Of a stretch of DNA of 64,000 nucleotides, positions 9,785 to 20,656 are shown one piece after another. Source of the stretch: Chionoecetes opilio (lineage: Eukaryota > Arthropoda > Malacostraca > Decapoda > Majidae). Position 1 is the first letter of the stretch, and each line of letters begins with the position of its first letter. The position numbers and the translations under genes were made by a program. The notes under the pieces were generated by a model, which worked only from the letters and a program-made list of their open reading frames with translations, had not been told where the DNA came from and did no database searches. The DNA is taken from NCBI GenBank assembly GCA_016584305.1, contig JACEEZ010020495.1:236001-300000 (forward strand), read 5' to 3'.

Positions 9785-10669
9785 CTAGGGAGGGAGAGGC
9801 AAGATTCAGTAGTGAGGTTGGATCAGCCCTGTCATGATTTTACACATCTACCTGCACAAATCTGAAAACAACACGGTTTGTGCAAGAGCCGTGATATTAA
9901 ATACAAAGAAAATAGACATTAATCATGTGTGAATAAGCAAGAAAATTAAGTTAAGCATACAATGCTTCCGTTTTAGCTACATAACATAAGTAAAAAATGT
10001 ACTACATAGATTAATTAAGGGAATTATAATAAAACATGTTAAATGTACGAGTAAACAAATGCTTCAGAAATTTGAAATTACATATGAGTAGCATGCATGA
10101 TTAAAAATGCATCTGACACAGGTTATCCTAAAAAAAAATTCATACATAAAGTTCATAGGAAATGATAAAAGGTGCACAGCGCTAAAGACCATGCTTTGTA
10201 TGAAAAATATTTCAATATACATTAAACCATCGGCTATCGCACCTATTTGCTGCCAATATAGCTGCCCTATAGTCGAAATTGTGATAGGAGAACAATAGAA
10301 CTTATGGTAATAATCTAAATTGGTGCCACTGACCCCAGGATGACCACATATTTTACATATTTGCCAGTCTACCGCCCAGCGCTGACATGTGGCGACGCCA
10401 GGATTTGATTGACAATGGATCAGATGGTTTGACTTGCTTCAGTCGCCATGCACGCCACTTGCTGTCTGAGGCCCGGAAGTGTTCTTGTAATTCCTACTGT
10501 TGTTTGCTACTTGTCGCTAGAGTAGGCTTCTAGTCTATGGAAGGAATTATCAGGCTACCCTTGCCTGTAACCCATACTGCCATTGCACATTTCTATATTT
10601 CTCGTTCTCTTATGCAGCACTTTGTTGGCTGTGTACACATGTACATGTACACATGGTCCCTCATGTTTG
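9785..10669. other. Probable intron; no exon recognised
   Basis: Upstream of the first recognised aminopeptidase exon on the minus strand. No frame encoding the expected preceding segment was found. AT-rich with no clear repeats. Confidence 0.4.
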
Positions 10670-10771
10670 GCGATTTAATTAGCCTAGCCAAACCAGTGCC
10701 AAAAGTAAATTTCGCCAAAGGCGATTTAATTAGCCTAGCCAAACCAGCGCCAAAAGTGAATTTTGTCAAAG
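10670..10771. repeat. 51-bp tandem duplication
   Basis: Unit GCGATTTAATTAGCCTAGCC... occurs at 10670-10720 and again at 10721-10771 with a handful of differences. The period is a multiple of three, so the plus-strand frame 10537-10779 contains the repeated peptide GDLISLAKPVPKVNFAK. No evidence that this frame is a gene. Confidence 0.85.
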
Positions 10772-11106
10772 GCAAATAGTACTTTATATGGGAATATTAT
10801 CCATAAGTCTTTGACGAGACCCGAGTTCACCATTTTGACCTCCATTTTCGTACTTTAACCCGCACAGTGCCAGTGCCATATATCTACAGCGGCGGGTAGT
10901 TGCCCGCTCTGTGCCAGCGCCGCATACATATATACGGCGGTGATTTAAAAAAATCGCCGTGGGCATATTTTGACTGAGAGGCTTTTCATACTTTGTCAGG
11001 TCACTTTTCGTACCTTTACCCTTCGCCTTCACTGACCATCAACCCCCCACCAAGGCTGTGGTCACGTTGAGGGTACGCGTCTAATACACGTATAATAAGA
11101 CAAGTA
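10772..11106. other. No gene; contains palindromic stretch
   Basis: At about 10860-10965, blocks related to CGGCGGGTAGTTGCCCGC and GGCGGTGATTTAAAAAAATCGCC form small hairpins. Possibly a decayed inverted-repeat element. No ends were identified. Confidence 0.35.
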
Positions 11107-12005
11107 CAGGGAGGTCCCGAAGATATGAGCAGTTAGGTTCCACCTGGCATACTCGTAAAGCAAAATCTCGTATAGCGAAATACATAACTAATGGTAAAAT
11201 ATAGGTTTGGTTCCAGGACCCCATCAAAGACATGTTTTTCAAGCTCAAATAAACTACACCAAACACAACAAACACACAGCATCTATATTACCTACATTTG
11301 TACTACCTATTCTGTAGAAAAGGCATTCTGAAAGAGAAAATAGCACACAAAATAACATAGCTGCACATTAATTAAACATAAAACATGCATAACAAGCAAA
11401 AAAGACGTTGTACTGTCTGTCCGTTGGGACACCTCGTGATACAAGAGAGGGTAGCGTAGCTGTCCCAAGGTTGGGGCCGCACACCTGGCTAATTACCCCT
11501 AAAGGTCAGGCCGCACCATATGCTTAATTACCCTTCAGGTCATGCCTTGCTAGGGGTGACCTGACTGGGGTCAACCAAATCCCCCTTTGTCCAGCCCTGG
11601 AGTCCTGTATTCAGGCAGTTACCTACCTACCATGACAGAGGCAACACATCACTCCTCTCCCTGTGTTCCTCATGGCATCACTCCGCTGTACTTACCTACA
11701 TTCCCGCCATAATAAACTTGTATGTGAACGCTGTGTTAGGTAGGTAAGGGACAAGGGAGGGGTGCGCAGATTTCTTCCACAGCCCACAAACTCATCTCTG
11801 CGCATCTGAATCATTGTACATCATCATACAGCCCAGATGCATACGTGGTAGGGCACGCATTTTGAACTTGGTAATTTTACTCACCCCACTTTGAATGTCG
11901 TAGCATTGGATTTTTGATCTCGTATATTGAAAATAGACCCTAATTTACTCAGCTCACATCATTGATTTCTCGTATACCGAATGCTCGTATAACGGGGCCT
12001 CCCTG
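11107..12005. mobile_element. TIR-T copy 1, 899-bp TA-flanked element
   Basis: Begins CAGGGAGGTCCCGAAG after TA (11105-11106) and ends with the inverse GGGGCCTCCCTG before TA (12006-12007). Subterminal CTCGTATA-type words repeat towards both ends, as in pogo/Tigger elements. The interior holds about one and a third units of a GGGGTAATTAGC / GGTCAGGCCGCACC block that is repeated about four times in copy 2 at 61.4 kb, plus a shared region with AGAATGCTTTTTCTACAG (here inverted). No transposase remains. Confidence 0.85.
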
Positions 12006-12046
12006 TATAATAAAAATCGCCTCCCGCATGAATAAAATGCCTAAAA

Positions 12047-12052
12047 TTGTAT

Positions 12053-12118
<66 letters not shown>
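12047..12118. repeat. (TA)n microsatellite
   Basis: About 35 TA units with one break, ending exactly at the Tc1-type element that starts at 12119. The element's TA target lies in this array. Confidence 0.95.
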
Positions 12119-12121
<3 letters not shown>

Positions 12122-13130
12122 TGGGCGCCGTAAATACTGGGGCCCCTCACCCATGCGCAGCGCATTTGAAGGGCCCCAATAAATGTTGCCAAACCACCCT
12201 CTATGGTTAGATTTGGTATATTTCGATGACATGTGGCAACCCTGTAGGCTCTAGTCTACCCCCTGGAAGTGATACGTGAGTCAGTAGCAGTAGCTTATTG
12301 TGTGTCTGGGGTCGTATCTGTTTCGCTTCAGCGGCCGCCGCACACGAAGTTGGTGGGAAGTAACTACATGAAAGTTACTCTCATCGAACCATAATACTCC
12401 TTTCCACTGTTCTACACTCCAGTTCTTATGTTGTTTTGCAAATGTGAGTCGTTTGCGGCGCATTTTGTCAGTCAGTAACGGTTTTAGGGTGGCTACCCTG
12501 CTTGGAAGGCCAAGATGGTGTTTGAGGCGGTGCTGTACCTTTCGGATGGCGTTGTCTTTTAGCAGCTCTGGGTACATGGATTTTAGTTCTTTTGCAGTTA
12601 ATCTTGGATTCCGAGTCACTACAAGCTTTAGAAGTTTGTCTGTAAGCTGTGATGTTTTTCTCTTACGCCCAGGTCGTTTCTTATACTGAGGAACAACTGT
12701 TGGTGGTAGGTCCCTTGCCCCCTTACACAGTGGCTGAATGGTGGACCTGCCACGACCTGTACGACGCATTATCTCACTGACAGGCACATTTTCCTCACGT
12801 AAGGCAAGTATACGAGCCTTCTCCACATCACTGAACTGGGTAGGGCCCATGTCTGTTCACTGGTTATGGACACAGCTGGGTACAAAGGTGGGGTGAGAAA
12901 ATAGACACGAGCTTGTGATCACTCAGCGGAACAAACGTCCTCCCACTCTGAAAACTGATGAGCTACTGACTCACGTATCACCTCCAGGGGGTACACTAGA
13001 GCCTACAGGATTGTCACATTTCATCGAAATATACCAAATCTAACCATAGAGTGTTGTTTGGCAACATTTATTGGGGCCCTTCAAATGCGCTGCGCATGGG
13101 TGAGGGGCCCAGTATTTACGGCGCCCACCG
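12119..13130 (-). mobile_element. Tc1/mariner deletion derivative with ~165-bp inverted repeats
   Basis: 1012 bp. The left arm (12119-12285) and right arm (12965-13130) are inverted repeats of about 165 bp with few mismatches, starting CAGTGGGCGCCGTAAATACT and flanked by (TA)n on both sides. Long inverted repeats of this size fit the IR/DR type of Tc1 elements. Between them lies the 5' part of a transposase gene (12850-12281, minus), with the catalytic remainder deleted. Confidence 0.9.
12281..12850 (-). pseudogene. Tc1-like transposase, N-terminal two thirds only
   Basis: 189 codons from ATG at 12850. Residues 1-50 form the first helix-turn-helix (FSDVEKARILALREENVPVS and onward). A basic linker GRKRKTSQLT comes next, then a second DNA-binding helix region ending near RRKRLTFAKQHKNWS. 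The first catalytic Asp follows in VLWFDESNF at about residue 150. The frame then runs into unrelated residues (VRRPLKRNRYDPRHT) and stops inside the left inverted repeat. The second Asp and the final Asp/Glu are missing, so a DDE triad cannot form. About 340 residues are usual for the family. Confidence 0.9.
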
Positions 13131-13146
13131 TATATATATATATATA
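13131..13146. repeat. Short (TA)n
   Basis: Sixteen bases of TA between the Tc1 derivative and the next inverted-repeat element. Probably a remnant of the same array as 12047-12118. Confidence 0.9.
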
Positions 13147-13239
13147 CAGTAAAAGCCTTATAACTTGGCACGATAGGGGCTCTGGCCCTTGCCAAGTTAT
13201 TCAATGTGCCGAGTTATGCAATGTCCTCCTCTGATATGG

Positions 13240-13286
<47 letters not shown>

Positions 13287-13750
13287 GTACTGTAAAAGCA
13301 TAAAAACTACGTTTGCCAGTGAACGGGTGGCAGCAGGCATGTACTCCAAGGAGAGGGGAGCCTTGTTGTAACATGTAGAAGATGTTAGGGGGACTCAGTC
13401 GCATTTTAACACTGGTATCACTTTAATCACTTTATAATCACAACTCTGTACTGTATTGTATACAGTACTGTACCTGTACAACTTCATTTTACATCACTTG
13501 AGCATTTAATTACTGCAACACTATGCCCTGTCCATTAACTCTACCTTCGACTGCGAGTGCATGGGAGGACACAGGGGGCGGCATGAGCCTCTAATTAGAG
13601 GCTAATTATAATCAGAGGCGTCACTATAAGAATCCTGCCTGCGCCACCACGGGCGAGGGCCAACCATCACAGCCCTCAAGTGAGCCTCCAGGGCCTCCTC
13701 CTCCCACCCCTGGAGCTCACTGCCTACACGCGCTATAGGCATAGGTGGGG

Positions 13751-13782
<32 letters not shown>

Positions 13783-13845
13783 GTCTTTGCCATGCCGAGT
13801 TATATCAAATTCCGAGTTATACAGTGCCGAGTTATAAGGCTTTTA

Positions 13846-13848
<3 letters not shown>
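13147..13848. mobile_element. TIR-P element (pogo/Tigger-like MITE) with nested SINE
   Basis: 702 bp between TAs. The left end CAGTAAAAGCCTTATAACTT and right end are inverse of each other, with repeated GCCGAGTTATA-type words near both ends. Inside are a poly-A run (13243-13283) and a 5'-truncated SINE-S (13523-13782). The empty element would be only about 400 bp. No transposase coding remains. Confidence 0.87.
13523..13782 (+). mobile_element. SINE-S copy 3, 5'-truncated, with poly-A
   Basis: Body only (from GCCCTGTCCATTAACTCTAC to CGCTATAGGC), lacking the tRNA head and ending in a poly-A run at 13751-13782. It carries a small internal duplication of TAATTAGAGGC. Nested in the TIR-P element. 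Confidence 0.87.

Positions 13849-13922
<74 letters not shown>
13849..13922. repeat. (TA)n microsatellite
   Basis: About 37 TA units starting at the right end of the TIR-P element. Confidence 0.95.
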
Positions 13923-13926
<4 letters not shown>

Positions 13927-14471
13927 CTACTTCTAGTTACTTATTTTTCCGATATCAGTTGAAAAACAACAATTTACGCACGTTTACAATGAAATACTTT
14001 TGTGCGTCAAAACACAAAACCTTCAAATTTATGAAAACGTAGCTCGGCTCGTAGGCTCGCACAACCCCACATAACTCGTACCAGACCTCTATGCACTCCA
14101 ATCTCCTGGATCCCACGCCCTCAGTCTCCTTAGTGCCCTATAACCACATTCTACGGACCTCCAAAGTTGGCTTGGCGAGTCCTCTTGAGTGCGGAAAATT
14201 CTGGCGCCTAAAAATCATGGGAATAATGAGAGGCGAGTCCCAAAATGTATCAATTGTTTTCTAAATCATTCTAAACACTTTTCAGCAAAAAAATAAAAAA
14301 TCCAAATTTTCCCGGCACCAGGGGCAAGTTTTTGTGAAAAATGCTTGGCACTTTAAGGGTTAACTGCTTAAAAGCAGACATTACACATGAAACATTAACA
14401 ACATTACAAAAGACAATAGATAATAGATAGAACAGAAGTTATTTACCACATATTATTTAGAGGTAGGCCTG
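13923..14471. other. No gene seen
   Basis: No recognised repeat or coding frame. Lies upstream of the gypsy fragment. No LTR was recognised. Confidence 0.35.
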
Positions 14472-15622
14472 GTGAGACGGGTGAGTGTGGTGGTTGTGGC
14501 TGTGTGTTTACCTTTCCTCCACTCTCGTTTCTCCACTTTTTCCACCTTCAGGCTTTTTTTTTTTCCTGGGTCAAGATCACCACTGCCTCCTCAGGGTGAA
14601 TCTTTCAAGACTTCTGCCAAGCCCAGTCCTTCAGCCGTGAGATGTCATCAGTGCAGTGAAGTTGGTCATATTCACCCTCGCTGCTCTAAGAACCCACATG
14701 CCTTCAGGGATGGTGATCTTTTTCAACAGTGCTATAAGGTGGAATTTTGTTTAACCAAAAGGAGTGTACCAAACTTTTTCGTTGCTGGTACAATTAATGG
14801 TTCCTGGACCGCTATAATAATAAGGGACAAAGGTTGTTCCTGGGTCATCATGTCCGAGGAGGTCCTGCCTGATACCGAAGTCACAAGCTGTCCTAAAATT
14901 CCACTGGCTGACTACTTAGGACGTGTGGACAAGTTTCCTGTCGTGCGGTGCTACTTTGCTGGAAGCATTGTTGATTGAAAACGTTCCTGGCGCAAAGGAT
15001 CCCAATGACGCCATCATCTCCCAGGCTCCGTGCCATGAGGCTCCTCCGGATGACTCTTTATCTGGACACTGTCCTACCTTGTCGACTCAAGGCACTCTGG
15101 CTACCTGCACCAGTTTCCTATTTACTGCGACTACTTCGCCACCCATTGCCCAGGTAGTACAAGCTGTTACTACCCAGGCTAGTAAGGCTAAACAGCTTCA
15201 TCCCCTTGTTCCTCCAGAGCTTCAATCCGTCAGTCACTCCTCAGGAGTTTAGAAAACTTTAGGCATCGTGTGCATCCCTGGGTGCAGCAAGAGTAAAAGC
15301 CTCTACAGGACAGGTCGACCAGACAAAAAACGGTTTATCATTCAAGTTCATTTTCGTTGACGACCTCCTCTATCGGTGAATTATGTGTGCATTTTGTCTC
15401 ATAGTCTGGATAAGGTAGGCCAACTTTGTCTTATTATGCCCAGTGACTGTCGATTGATCATCCTCGCCGAGGTCCATGATAATCCCCTTGTATAACACTT
15501 TTATCACCGGAAAACTGAGTTGAAGATTTTGGAGCACTTTTTCTGGCCTGGTATGGGCGCTAACATCTGAGCGTACTGCCGATCCTGCGACAAGTGCCAG
15601 CGAATGTCCGCCAAGGGGCAAG
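14472..15622 (+). pseudogene. Ty3/gypsy-type gag-pol remnant lacking reverse transcriptase
   Basis: In order on the plus strand: a CCHC zinc knuckle (CHQCSEVGHIHPRC, C-x2-C-x4-H-x4-C) at about 14637-14690; a retropepsin-like segment with INGSWTAIIIRDKGCSWVIM and SEEVLPD; then after a -1/+1 shift the linker NVPGAKDPND; and near 15470-15622 an integrase-type H2C2 region (HDNPL..HFYHRKTELKILEHFFWPGM, then CRSCDKCQRMSAKG). The expected DTG/DSG active site reads DKG. RT and RNase H are missing, and at least two in-frame stops (V*HFYHRK, ANI*AYC) occur. The fragment stops exactly where hAT-3 begins. No LTRs were seen. Confidence 0.85.
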
Positions 15623-16110
15623 TTTGCCCTGTGCCCCTTAAGCAGAAGTGGGCATTTCCGCAAACCGTAACTTTCGCAAGTATGGAAGAGTAAAAAGTTG
15701 CGGATTTGAGTTTGCGGAAGTAATTCCGCAAACGCAAATATGTCCGCAAATTCCTAATTGGCCGTGTTAAGTTTGAACACGATTCCTGCATGGCTATGCT
15801 TACCGTCCAGGGTGAGTAGGATACGCTAGAAGACGCTGATTTCCTGCCAGCCAACACAATTATCAGACCATATGTAGACAAATTACGTATGTGTACCTCC
15901 CAGCCCTTCTTCCTGCCTTGCTTTGTAGATATGATACTTTTTTTTACCACATTTTTGGTTGACACTCATATATTATCTGTGATGTAGTAATATCACTGAA
16001 ATCTTTTAGATGTTACTGTAAACTTTGTTAAGTGAGACCCAAGGTCAGTAGATACTAGAAAAGAGGTTTGGCAGTGGCAGGCTCGGCTTTGACATCACAC
16101 TTCACTCGCG
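15623..16110 (+). mobile_element. hAT-3 family left-end fragment
   Basis: Begins CAGAAGTGGGCATTTCCGCA directly after the integrase remnant and matches, in reverse complement, 49937 downwards through the subterminal GCAAACGCAAATATGTCCGC, the GTTTGAACACGATTCCTGC block and the GTTAAGTGAGACCCAAGG block. The similarity ends near 16110 (GACATCACACTTCACTCGC). Only the end is present, and no transposase sequence was identified. Confidence 0.8.
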
Positions 16111-16389
16111 AGCATACCCATAGGTGTGTAGTATTACAGTAGTACCTCATGTATTTGGACTAATTGGGCCAATGAGTGGTGTGAGTAATACTTTATTTAC
16201 ACTATTTATTCATTGATTTATATACCCTCCACCAAACCCATAATAAAAATTATAAACATAATTCTAGGTGAATACAGAACATTTGTAAGTCATGTAAATA
16301 TCAATAAACATAAGATAAATCATGTAAATAAATAAATCTACAGTAAAAATCCACAATTCAGTACTGTACAGGATTTTTTTTTTATTTGT
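16111..16389. other. No gene; AT-rich spacer
   Basis: AT-rich sequence ending in a T-run at 16374-16384 that is the SINE-S poly-A tail read in reverse. Confidence 0.4.
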
Positions 16390-16705
16390 GCCTATAGCGC
16401 CTGTAGGCAGTGGTGACCCAGGGATTGGATGCTAGGCTCTGGAGGTTCACTTGAGGGCTCTGATGGTTGGTCCTCGCCCGTGGTGGCGCAGGCAGGATTT
16501 TTATAGTGACGCCTGTGATTAGCGGCTCATGCAGCCCCTGTGTCCTCCGATGCACTCGCAATCAAGGGTAGAGTTAATGGGCAGGGCATGTGGGTGTTCT
16601 TAGGCCACTCGACGGTGCAGAAAGGTTTTGGTTTTCTTCGGGGATCGAACTCGGGTCACCGAGAACGCCACTCGGAGACGCTAACCACTCCGCTACCGCC
16701 TCCCC
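16390..16705 (-). mobile_element. SINE-S copy 4, full length
   Basis: Minus-strand copy, nearly collinear with copy 1. The tRNA head is at 16705-16640 (A box TAGCGGAGTGGTTAGCG; B box GAGTTCGATCC) and the body ends in GCGCTATAGGC, followed by a T-rich (A-rich on this strand) tail. High similarity to copy 1 suggests relatively recent activity. Confidence 0.9.
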
Positions 16706-17117
16706 AAATTGAGGTATAGTGTACAGTACTGTAAAGTACAGCACAGTATTTACACTCACCACCTCTGATGCAGTCATGATGATAATTCCTTTGAAGTCTA
16801 GTGGCAACTTATGGTAGCTTATAAAGGCACCTACTCCTGCCCCTCACTGATACTCACAATCAAAGGCAGTGGTGAATCCAGAGATTCGGAGTCCAGATCC
16901 AGCAATGGAGGTGGTATCTCCAGCTACCACCCGCTCTCAGGTGGTGACCTAGATACTACCTTCTCTTACTACGTATCCAGCAAGCCTCCCTCAGCAGGTA
17001 GTAAATGGGTAGGAAGGCCCTAACTGGCTAAGGCGAGTAAGAACGTCATCAAACTCGTCATCAGTCACCAGGCAATGACAAACTGTTTTTAAAACTTCTC
17101 GACCAATCACAAGCTAA
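16706..17117. other. No gene seen
   Basis: Includes a stretch at 16970-17035 (GTAGTAAATGGGTAGGAAGG) slightly like the second SINE family's body. No supported coding frame. Confidence 0.35.
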
Positions 17118-17345
17118 CGAGACATATTTGTGGGCAAGAATGGCATGCCAGGCATGAGACCACTTTCTCCTATCGCTGCTCCATCACCTCAACATAATTT
17201 TTCTTGTTTTATTTTGGAATGCTTGATTTTAAGGAGTTTTAATGTATCAGATAGTAAAATATATAAGGAAGGAGCCTGTGTTGCTAGTGATTTAGTAGTA
17301 GAAGGGTATGTGAAGTGTGTATGTGGGTTAAAATAGTTAATATTA
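17118..17345 (+). repeat. Dispersed repeat, internal part of a DNA transposon
   Basis: Matches 28432-28665 over about 230 bp (GGGCAAGAATG, TTATTTTGGAATGCTTG, GGAGCCTGTGTTGCTAGTG and GTATGTGGGTTAAAATAGT). The 28.4-kb copy is preceded by a pogo-like terminus (CAGTCGACCCTCGATTTAAT), so the repeat is probably the interior of that element. Confidence 0.7.
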
Positions 17346-17536
17346 GTATTACGGGGTGGCCGCGGCAAAAATGTTTCCCCGTCATTGGCTGCCTCGCCAC
17401 CTCAACACATTTTAAATCACCCTTATTTAAGGTGACAGGTGGTGCTACTCTGACCTAAATAATGACATTTGTATACAACAGCTCACCATAATCACTACGA
17501 TGTATAATAACAAGTAATATGCGTAAAACCCTACCC
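17346..17536. other. No gene seen
   Basis: Short spacer, no feature recognised. Confidence 0.3.
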
Positions 17537-17622
17537 ACCCTGCTGGCAGGTGGCCGCCAGCGGCCTGCCCCGCCCTGCCTACCTCTCAGGACAGCACGCT
17601 GTCATCCGCCTCACCTGTATTT
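17537..17622 (+). mobile_element. LINE-J fragment, left part of a split copy
   Basis: CTGCTGGCAG...CAGCACGCTGTCATCCGCC ending CTCACCTGT corresponds to LINE-J positions seen at 40625-40685. The sequence then breaks into the LINE-A2 3' end. LINE-J resumes at about 23876 with its 3' UTR. Confidence 0.7.
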
Positions 17623-17887
17623 ACCTAGTTGTGTTTTAAAGGGCCTGAGCTACACTCATGTGGTTCCATCTCTGTATCTACATTTATCATCTTTCTTTCA
17701 ATTGGTGCATATTATGTGCCGATATCACCTCCTCATTTAGTCCATTCCAAACTTCTACATTTCTATGAGGGAAGCTGTACTTCTTTATGCTGTTCAGGCA
17801 TCTCCCTTTTCCTAGTTGTTTTGTATGTCGTCTTGTGTATCGACCTTCTCCTTACTTCTGAGTCTCTCATTGTCTATTTCTTCCATC

Positions 17888-18085
17888 TTAAGTTATCAGC
17901 TTAAAAAATGTTATTAAGTCTCCTCTTTCTCTTCTCTGCTCGAGTGTTGGTAACTTTATTTCTTTCAACCTTTCCTCATAAGAGAGCTTTTCTAGCTCTG
18001 GTACCATCTTTGTTGCCATTCTCTGTATCCTCTCCAACTTTTTCACGTGCTTCCTTTTATATGGGGACCATACAAAAGGCAGCAT
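17888..18085 (-). pseudogene. LINE-A2 reverse transcriptase ORF, C-terminal part
   Basis: 65-codon minus-strand frame containing FVWSPYKRKHVKKLERIQR and KLPTLEQRRERGDLITFFKL, homologous to the LINE-A1 segment at 254-826 but clearly diverged. It belongs to the split LINE-A2, on the 3' side of the Tc1 insertion. Confidence 0.85.
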
Positions 18086-18314
18086 ATTCCATTTTTGGTC
18101 GGATCATTGTGGAAATGATCTTTCTCATCATATTTTTGTCCATGCAATGAAATGCCACTCTAATATTCTTCAACATCCGGCCTGTATGTATCTCCAAATA
18201 TTTTATTTACGTATATGTTTTTCTGGTTGTAGGTTATTCTGCATTATCACTCTCAAGTTCTTTTCTGCACAAACCTTTGCAATTATTTCATTTCTTATTT
18301 TATATGGCCATTTA

Positions 18315-18968
18315 CAGTTAGCGCCATTGATATTGGCGCGAAGAATTTTTCGCCTCGTGAAGCGGCGTACGCCTACATAAATTTAAAAAAACTTCCTAAA
18401 GGAGCCTCAGATTTTTTTCTCTTAGTTCCTTTGCACTAAAGCGAGATTCAAGATCCACTTTGCGCTGTAGCACTTTCAGGGGCCTCTGAAAGGACAAATG
18501 GGCGGGCCTTTCCTGTCCTCTTCTTTTGTAGCGGCGGATCTGCTTCTCCCGCGTCGTCCTTGCACTTTTTTGTCCAGAGCTGGACACTTCTCAATGCCAA
18601 ACCGGTGATGGCAGAGATTTCTTTGTTGTCTTTTCCCCCAAGAATCAGGGAACTAATAGCTGCGATCTGTTCTTTGGTCAACTCTTTCCCTCGTCCCATT
18701 GTCCCACACGAGGCACAAAAGTAATGCACAGTCAAGGACAAAAAACACATGTGACGCAACACAAAAAAAGTGTGATCCTCTCACTCTCAATGCCCAAGGC
18801 TGACTAATGCTTTCAAACTTAGTGAGTAGATCAAAGTCAACTGTCTTTGTCTACATCTCGCGCGCCAATATCATTGACGGATTTGAACCAAGGTTTTGGA
18901 TGGTGCTTTGTTCCGCGCCATAGGTATTGGCGCAGTATGTTTCGCCCCAAAACCAATGGCGCTGACTG
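18315..18968 (-). mobile_element. Tc1/mariner deletion derivative in LINE-A2
   Basis: 654 bp between TA duplications (18313-18314 and 18969-18970). The ends are inverse repeats: CAGTTAGCGCCATTGATATT on the left, and CAGTCAGCGCCATTGGTTTT as the reverse complement of the right. Removing it restores LINE-A2 sequence (GGCCATTTA-TATCTCTTTTC). It carries the N-terminal part of a transposase gene. Confidence 0.9.
18448..18702 (-). pseudogene. Tc1-like transposase N-terminal HTH remnant
   Basis: From the in-frame ATG at about 18702 the product starts MGRGKELTKEQIAAISSLIL, continues with the helix-turn-helix GKDNKEISAITGLALRSVQL, and has a basic stretch PPLQKKRTGKARPFVLSE before the reading frame drifts. 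It covers only the first DNA-binding subdomain. No catalytic residues remain. Confidence 0.82.
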
Positions 18969-19032
18969 TATATCTCTTTTCACTTTTTCCAATTTCCATC
19001 ACATGACACTTATTCACATTAAATTCCATTGC

Positions 19033-19872
19033 TCATCTTCTGCTCCATTCGTAGAACTTGTTCAGGTCATTTTGTAGTGTTTCACAGTCTTTATAACTTT
19101 TTATTTCTCTTAATAGTTTTGCATCATCCGCAAATAGACTAATATACATTTTTATTTCCTCAGTCATGTCGTTGACGTATATTGTGAACATTATTGGTGC
19201 TAACACTGATCCTTGTGGTACCCCACTAATTGCCTTTCTCCATTCAGACTTTTCATCCTTCACCACTGTTTTAATTTCTCTTCCTCTCAGATAACTTTCC
19301 ATCCAAGTTTTGATCATCCCTGTGATTCCTCCTATATTTTCCAATTTCCATAGTAGCCTCTCATGTGGAACTTTGTCAAATGCCTTTATAAGATCTAGAT
19401 ACACACAGTCTGCCCACCCATTTCTTTCTTGTGTTGCATCAATTACTCTTGAGTAAAAGCTTATTAGGGTGATCACACATGATCTCTTTTTCCTAAAACC
19501 ATACTGCCAGGATATTATTATACCTTCATTTTCCAAATATTCCGTCCATTGCTTCTTTATTATTTTCTCACATATCTTGCATACTGTGCTAGTCAATGAC
19601 ACTGGTCTATAATTTAGTGGTTCATCTTTTTTGCCATTCTTGTATATTGGCACTATATCTGCTCTTTTCCACTCCTTTGGCACTTTTCCCATTGTTAATG
19701 AGCACTTTATTATATCATATACTGGTTCGACCAACTGCTTTCTGCACTCTTTTAAAACATAACCCGACACTCCGTCTGGTCCTATTGCTTTCCTCTCCTC
19801 CAATTCCTTCAACAATTCACAAACTTCCTCCTTCTCTATTTTTATTTTCCACCCCTTACGGATTTTTTTCAT
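19033..19872 (-). pseudogene. LINE-A2 reverse transcriptase domain
   Basis: 279-codon open frame. RT motifs in order: RKAIGPDGVSGYVLKECR at about residues 28-45; NYRPVSLTS at about 87; the fingers/palm segment QYGFRKKRS; DLIKAFDKVPHERLLWKLE with the first catalytic Asp at about 165; SGVPQGSVLAPIMF; and SLFADDAKLL with the catalytic pair at about 248. The FADD box and SGVPQGS text are typical of CR1/L2/jockey-group LINEs. The stretch is open at both ends because Tigger and Tc1 insertions and small frameshifts interrupt the complete ORF2. Confidence 0.92.
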
Positions 19873-19968
19873 TCCTTGCGGTTCATTGAATTTTTATTCT
19901 TTTGTGAATATGTACTTGTTGAAAGTTTTTATTTAAAATTTCACTCATTATTTTTTAATCTTCATATA

Positions 19969-20458
19969 CAGGTTGACCGTCACTAATCCGGCAATCAATA
20001 TTACGGTTCCATCAGTTTTCCGGCATGAATTCTGTAGCGCAGTTTCAAATTTCCCGGGTTGGCGCGCCACTGTTTTCGGGAGGCGCCGTTTGTTTTGATA
20101 GCGCTGTACCCAGAATCAGCTGTATGCTCGCTCATCCGACAGTAAATAGGCATTCCTTCTCATTTATTTGCCGTAATTGTTAAAATCTGCTGCTGTATAG
20201 CCCCATCATGGATTCGGCGAATAAAAGAAGTGGCTTAAAACGCAAACATCGCTCGTTATCGGTCGCAGAGAAAGTTAAACTGTTAAAAAAAACTTGATAG
20301 TGGTGTGTCTGTGTGAAGTGTTTGTGAAATGTACGGCATTGGGTCTTCAACAGTCTATGATATATAGTGTCAGGGGACAAAACATCAATAATCCGGAAAT
20401 TTCGTAAATCCGGCAGTCCTAAGGTCCCATGGTTGCCGGATTAGTGATGGGCAACCTG
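19969..20458 (+). mobile_element. pogo/Tigger deletion derivative in LINE-A2
   Basis: 490 bp with inverse ends: CAGGTTGACCGTCACTAATC on the left, and CAGGTTGCCCATCACTAATC as the reverse complement of the right. It is preceded by TATA; the right flank is mutated. Interior CCGGCA-type subterminal repeats occur on both sides. Contains an N-terminal transposase remnant (20208-20365). Inserted in the linker between the endonuclease and RT parts of LINE-A2. Confidence 0.85.
20208..20365 (+). pseudogene. Tigger/pogo transposase N-terminal remnant
   Basis: Starts MDSANKRSGLKRKHRSLSVA and continues EKVKLLKK. After a one-base shift comes LDSGVSV and then CEMYGIGSSTVYDI. This is the CENP-B-type N-terminal helix-turn-helix (psq-like) found at the start of Tigger/pogo transposases. 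Frameshifted and followed by the right terminus; no DDE domain. Confidence 0.82.
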
Positions 20459-20656
20459 GATCATATTACCTTCTTTCAGTCTCTCCACTTTGTCCTTATG
20501 TTTGATTCTTCAATAGATAAATATGTAGAACAGTTTGGGTTCTTCCTTACACTTTTCAAGTATTTCCTTCTCATAACTCTTCTCTTTCTCTCTCCTTATG
20601 CACACATTTTCATTTCTTGCTAATTTAAAATGTTTTTTTTCTTAAATTTTTATTAC

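Noticed and set aside
14200..16200. LTRs flanking the gypsy fragment
   Set aside because: No direct repeats with TG...CA ends were recognised on either side.
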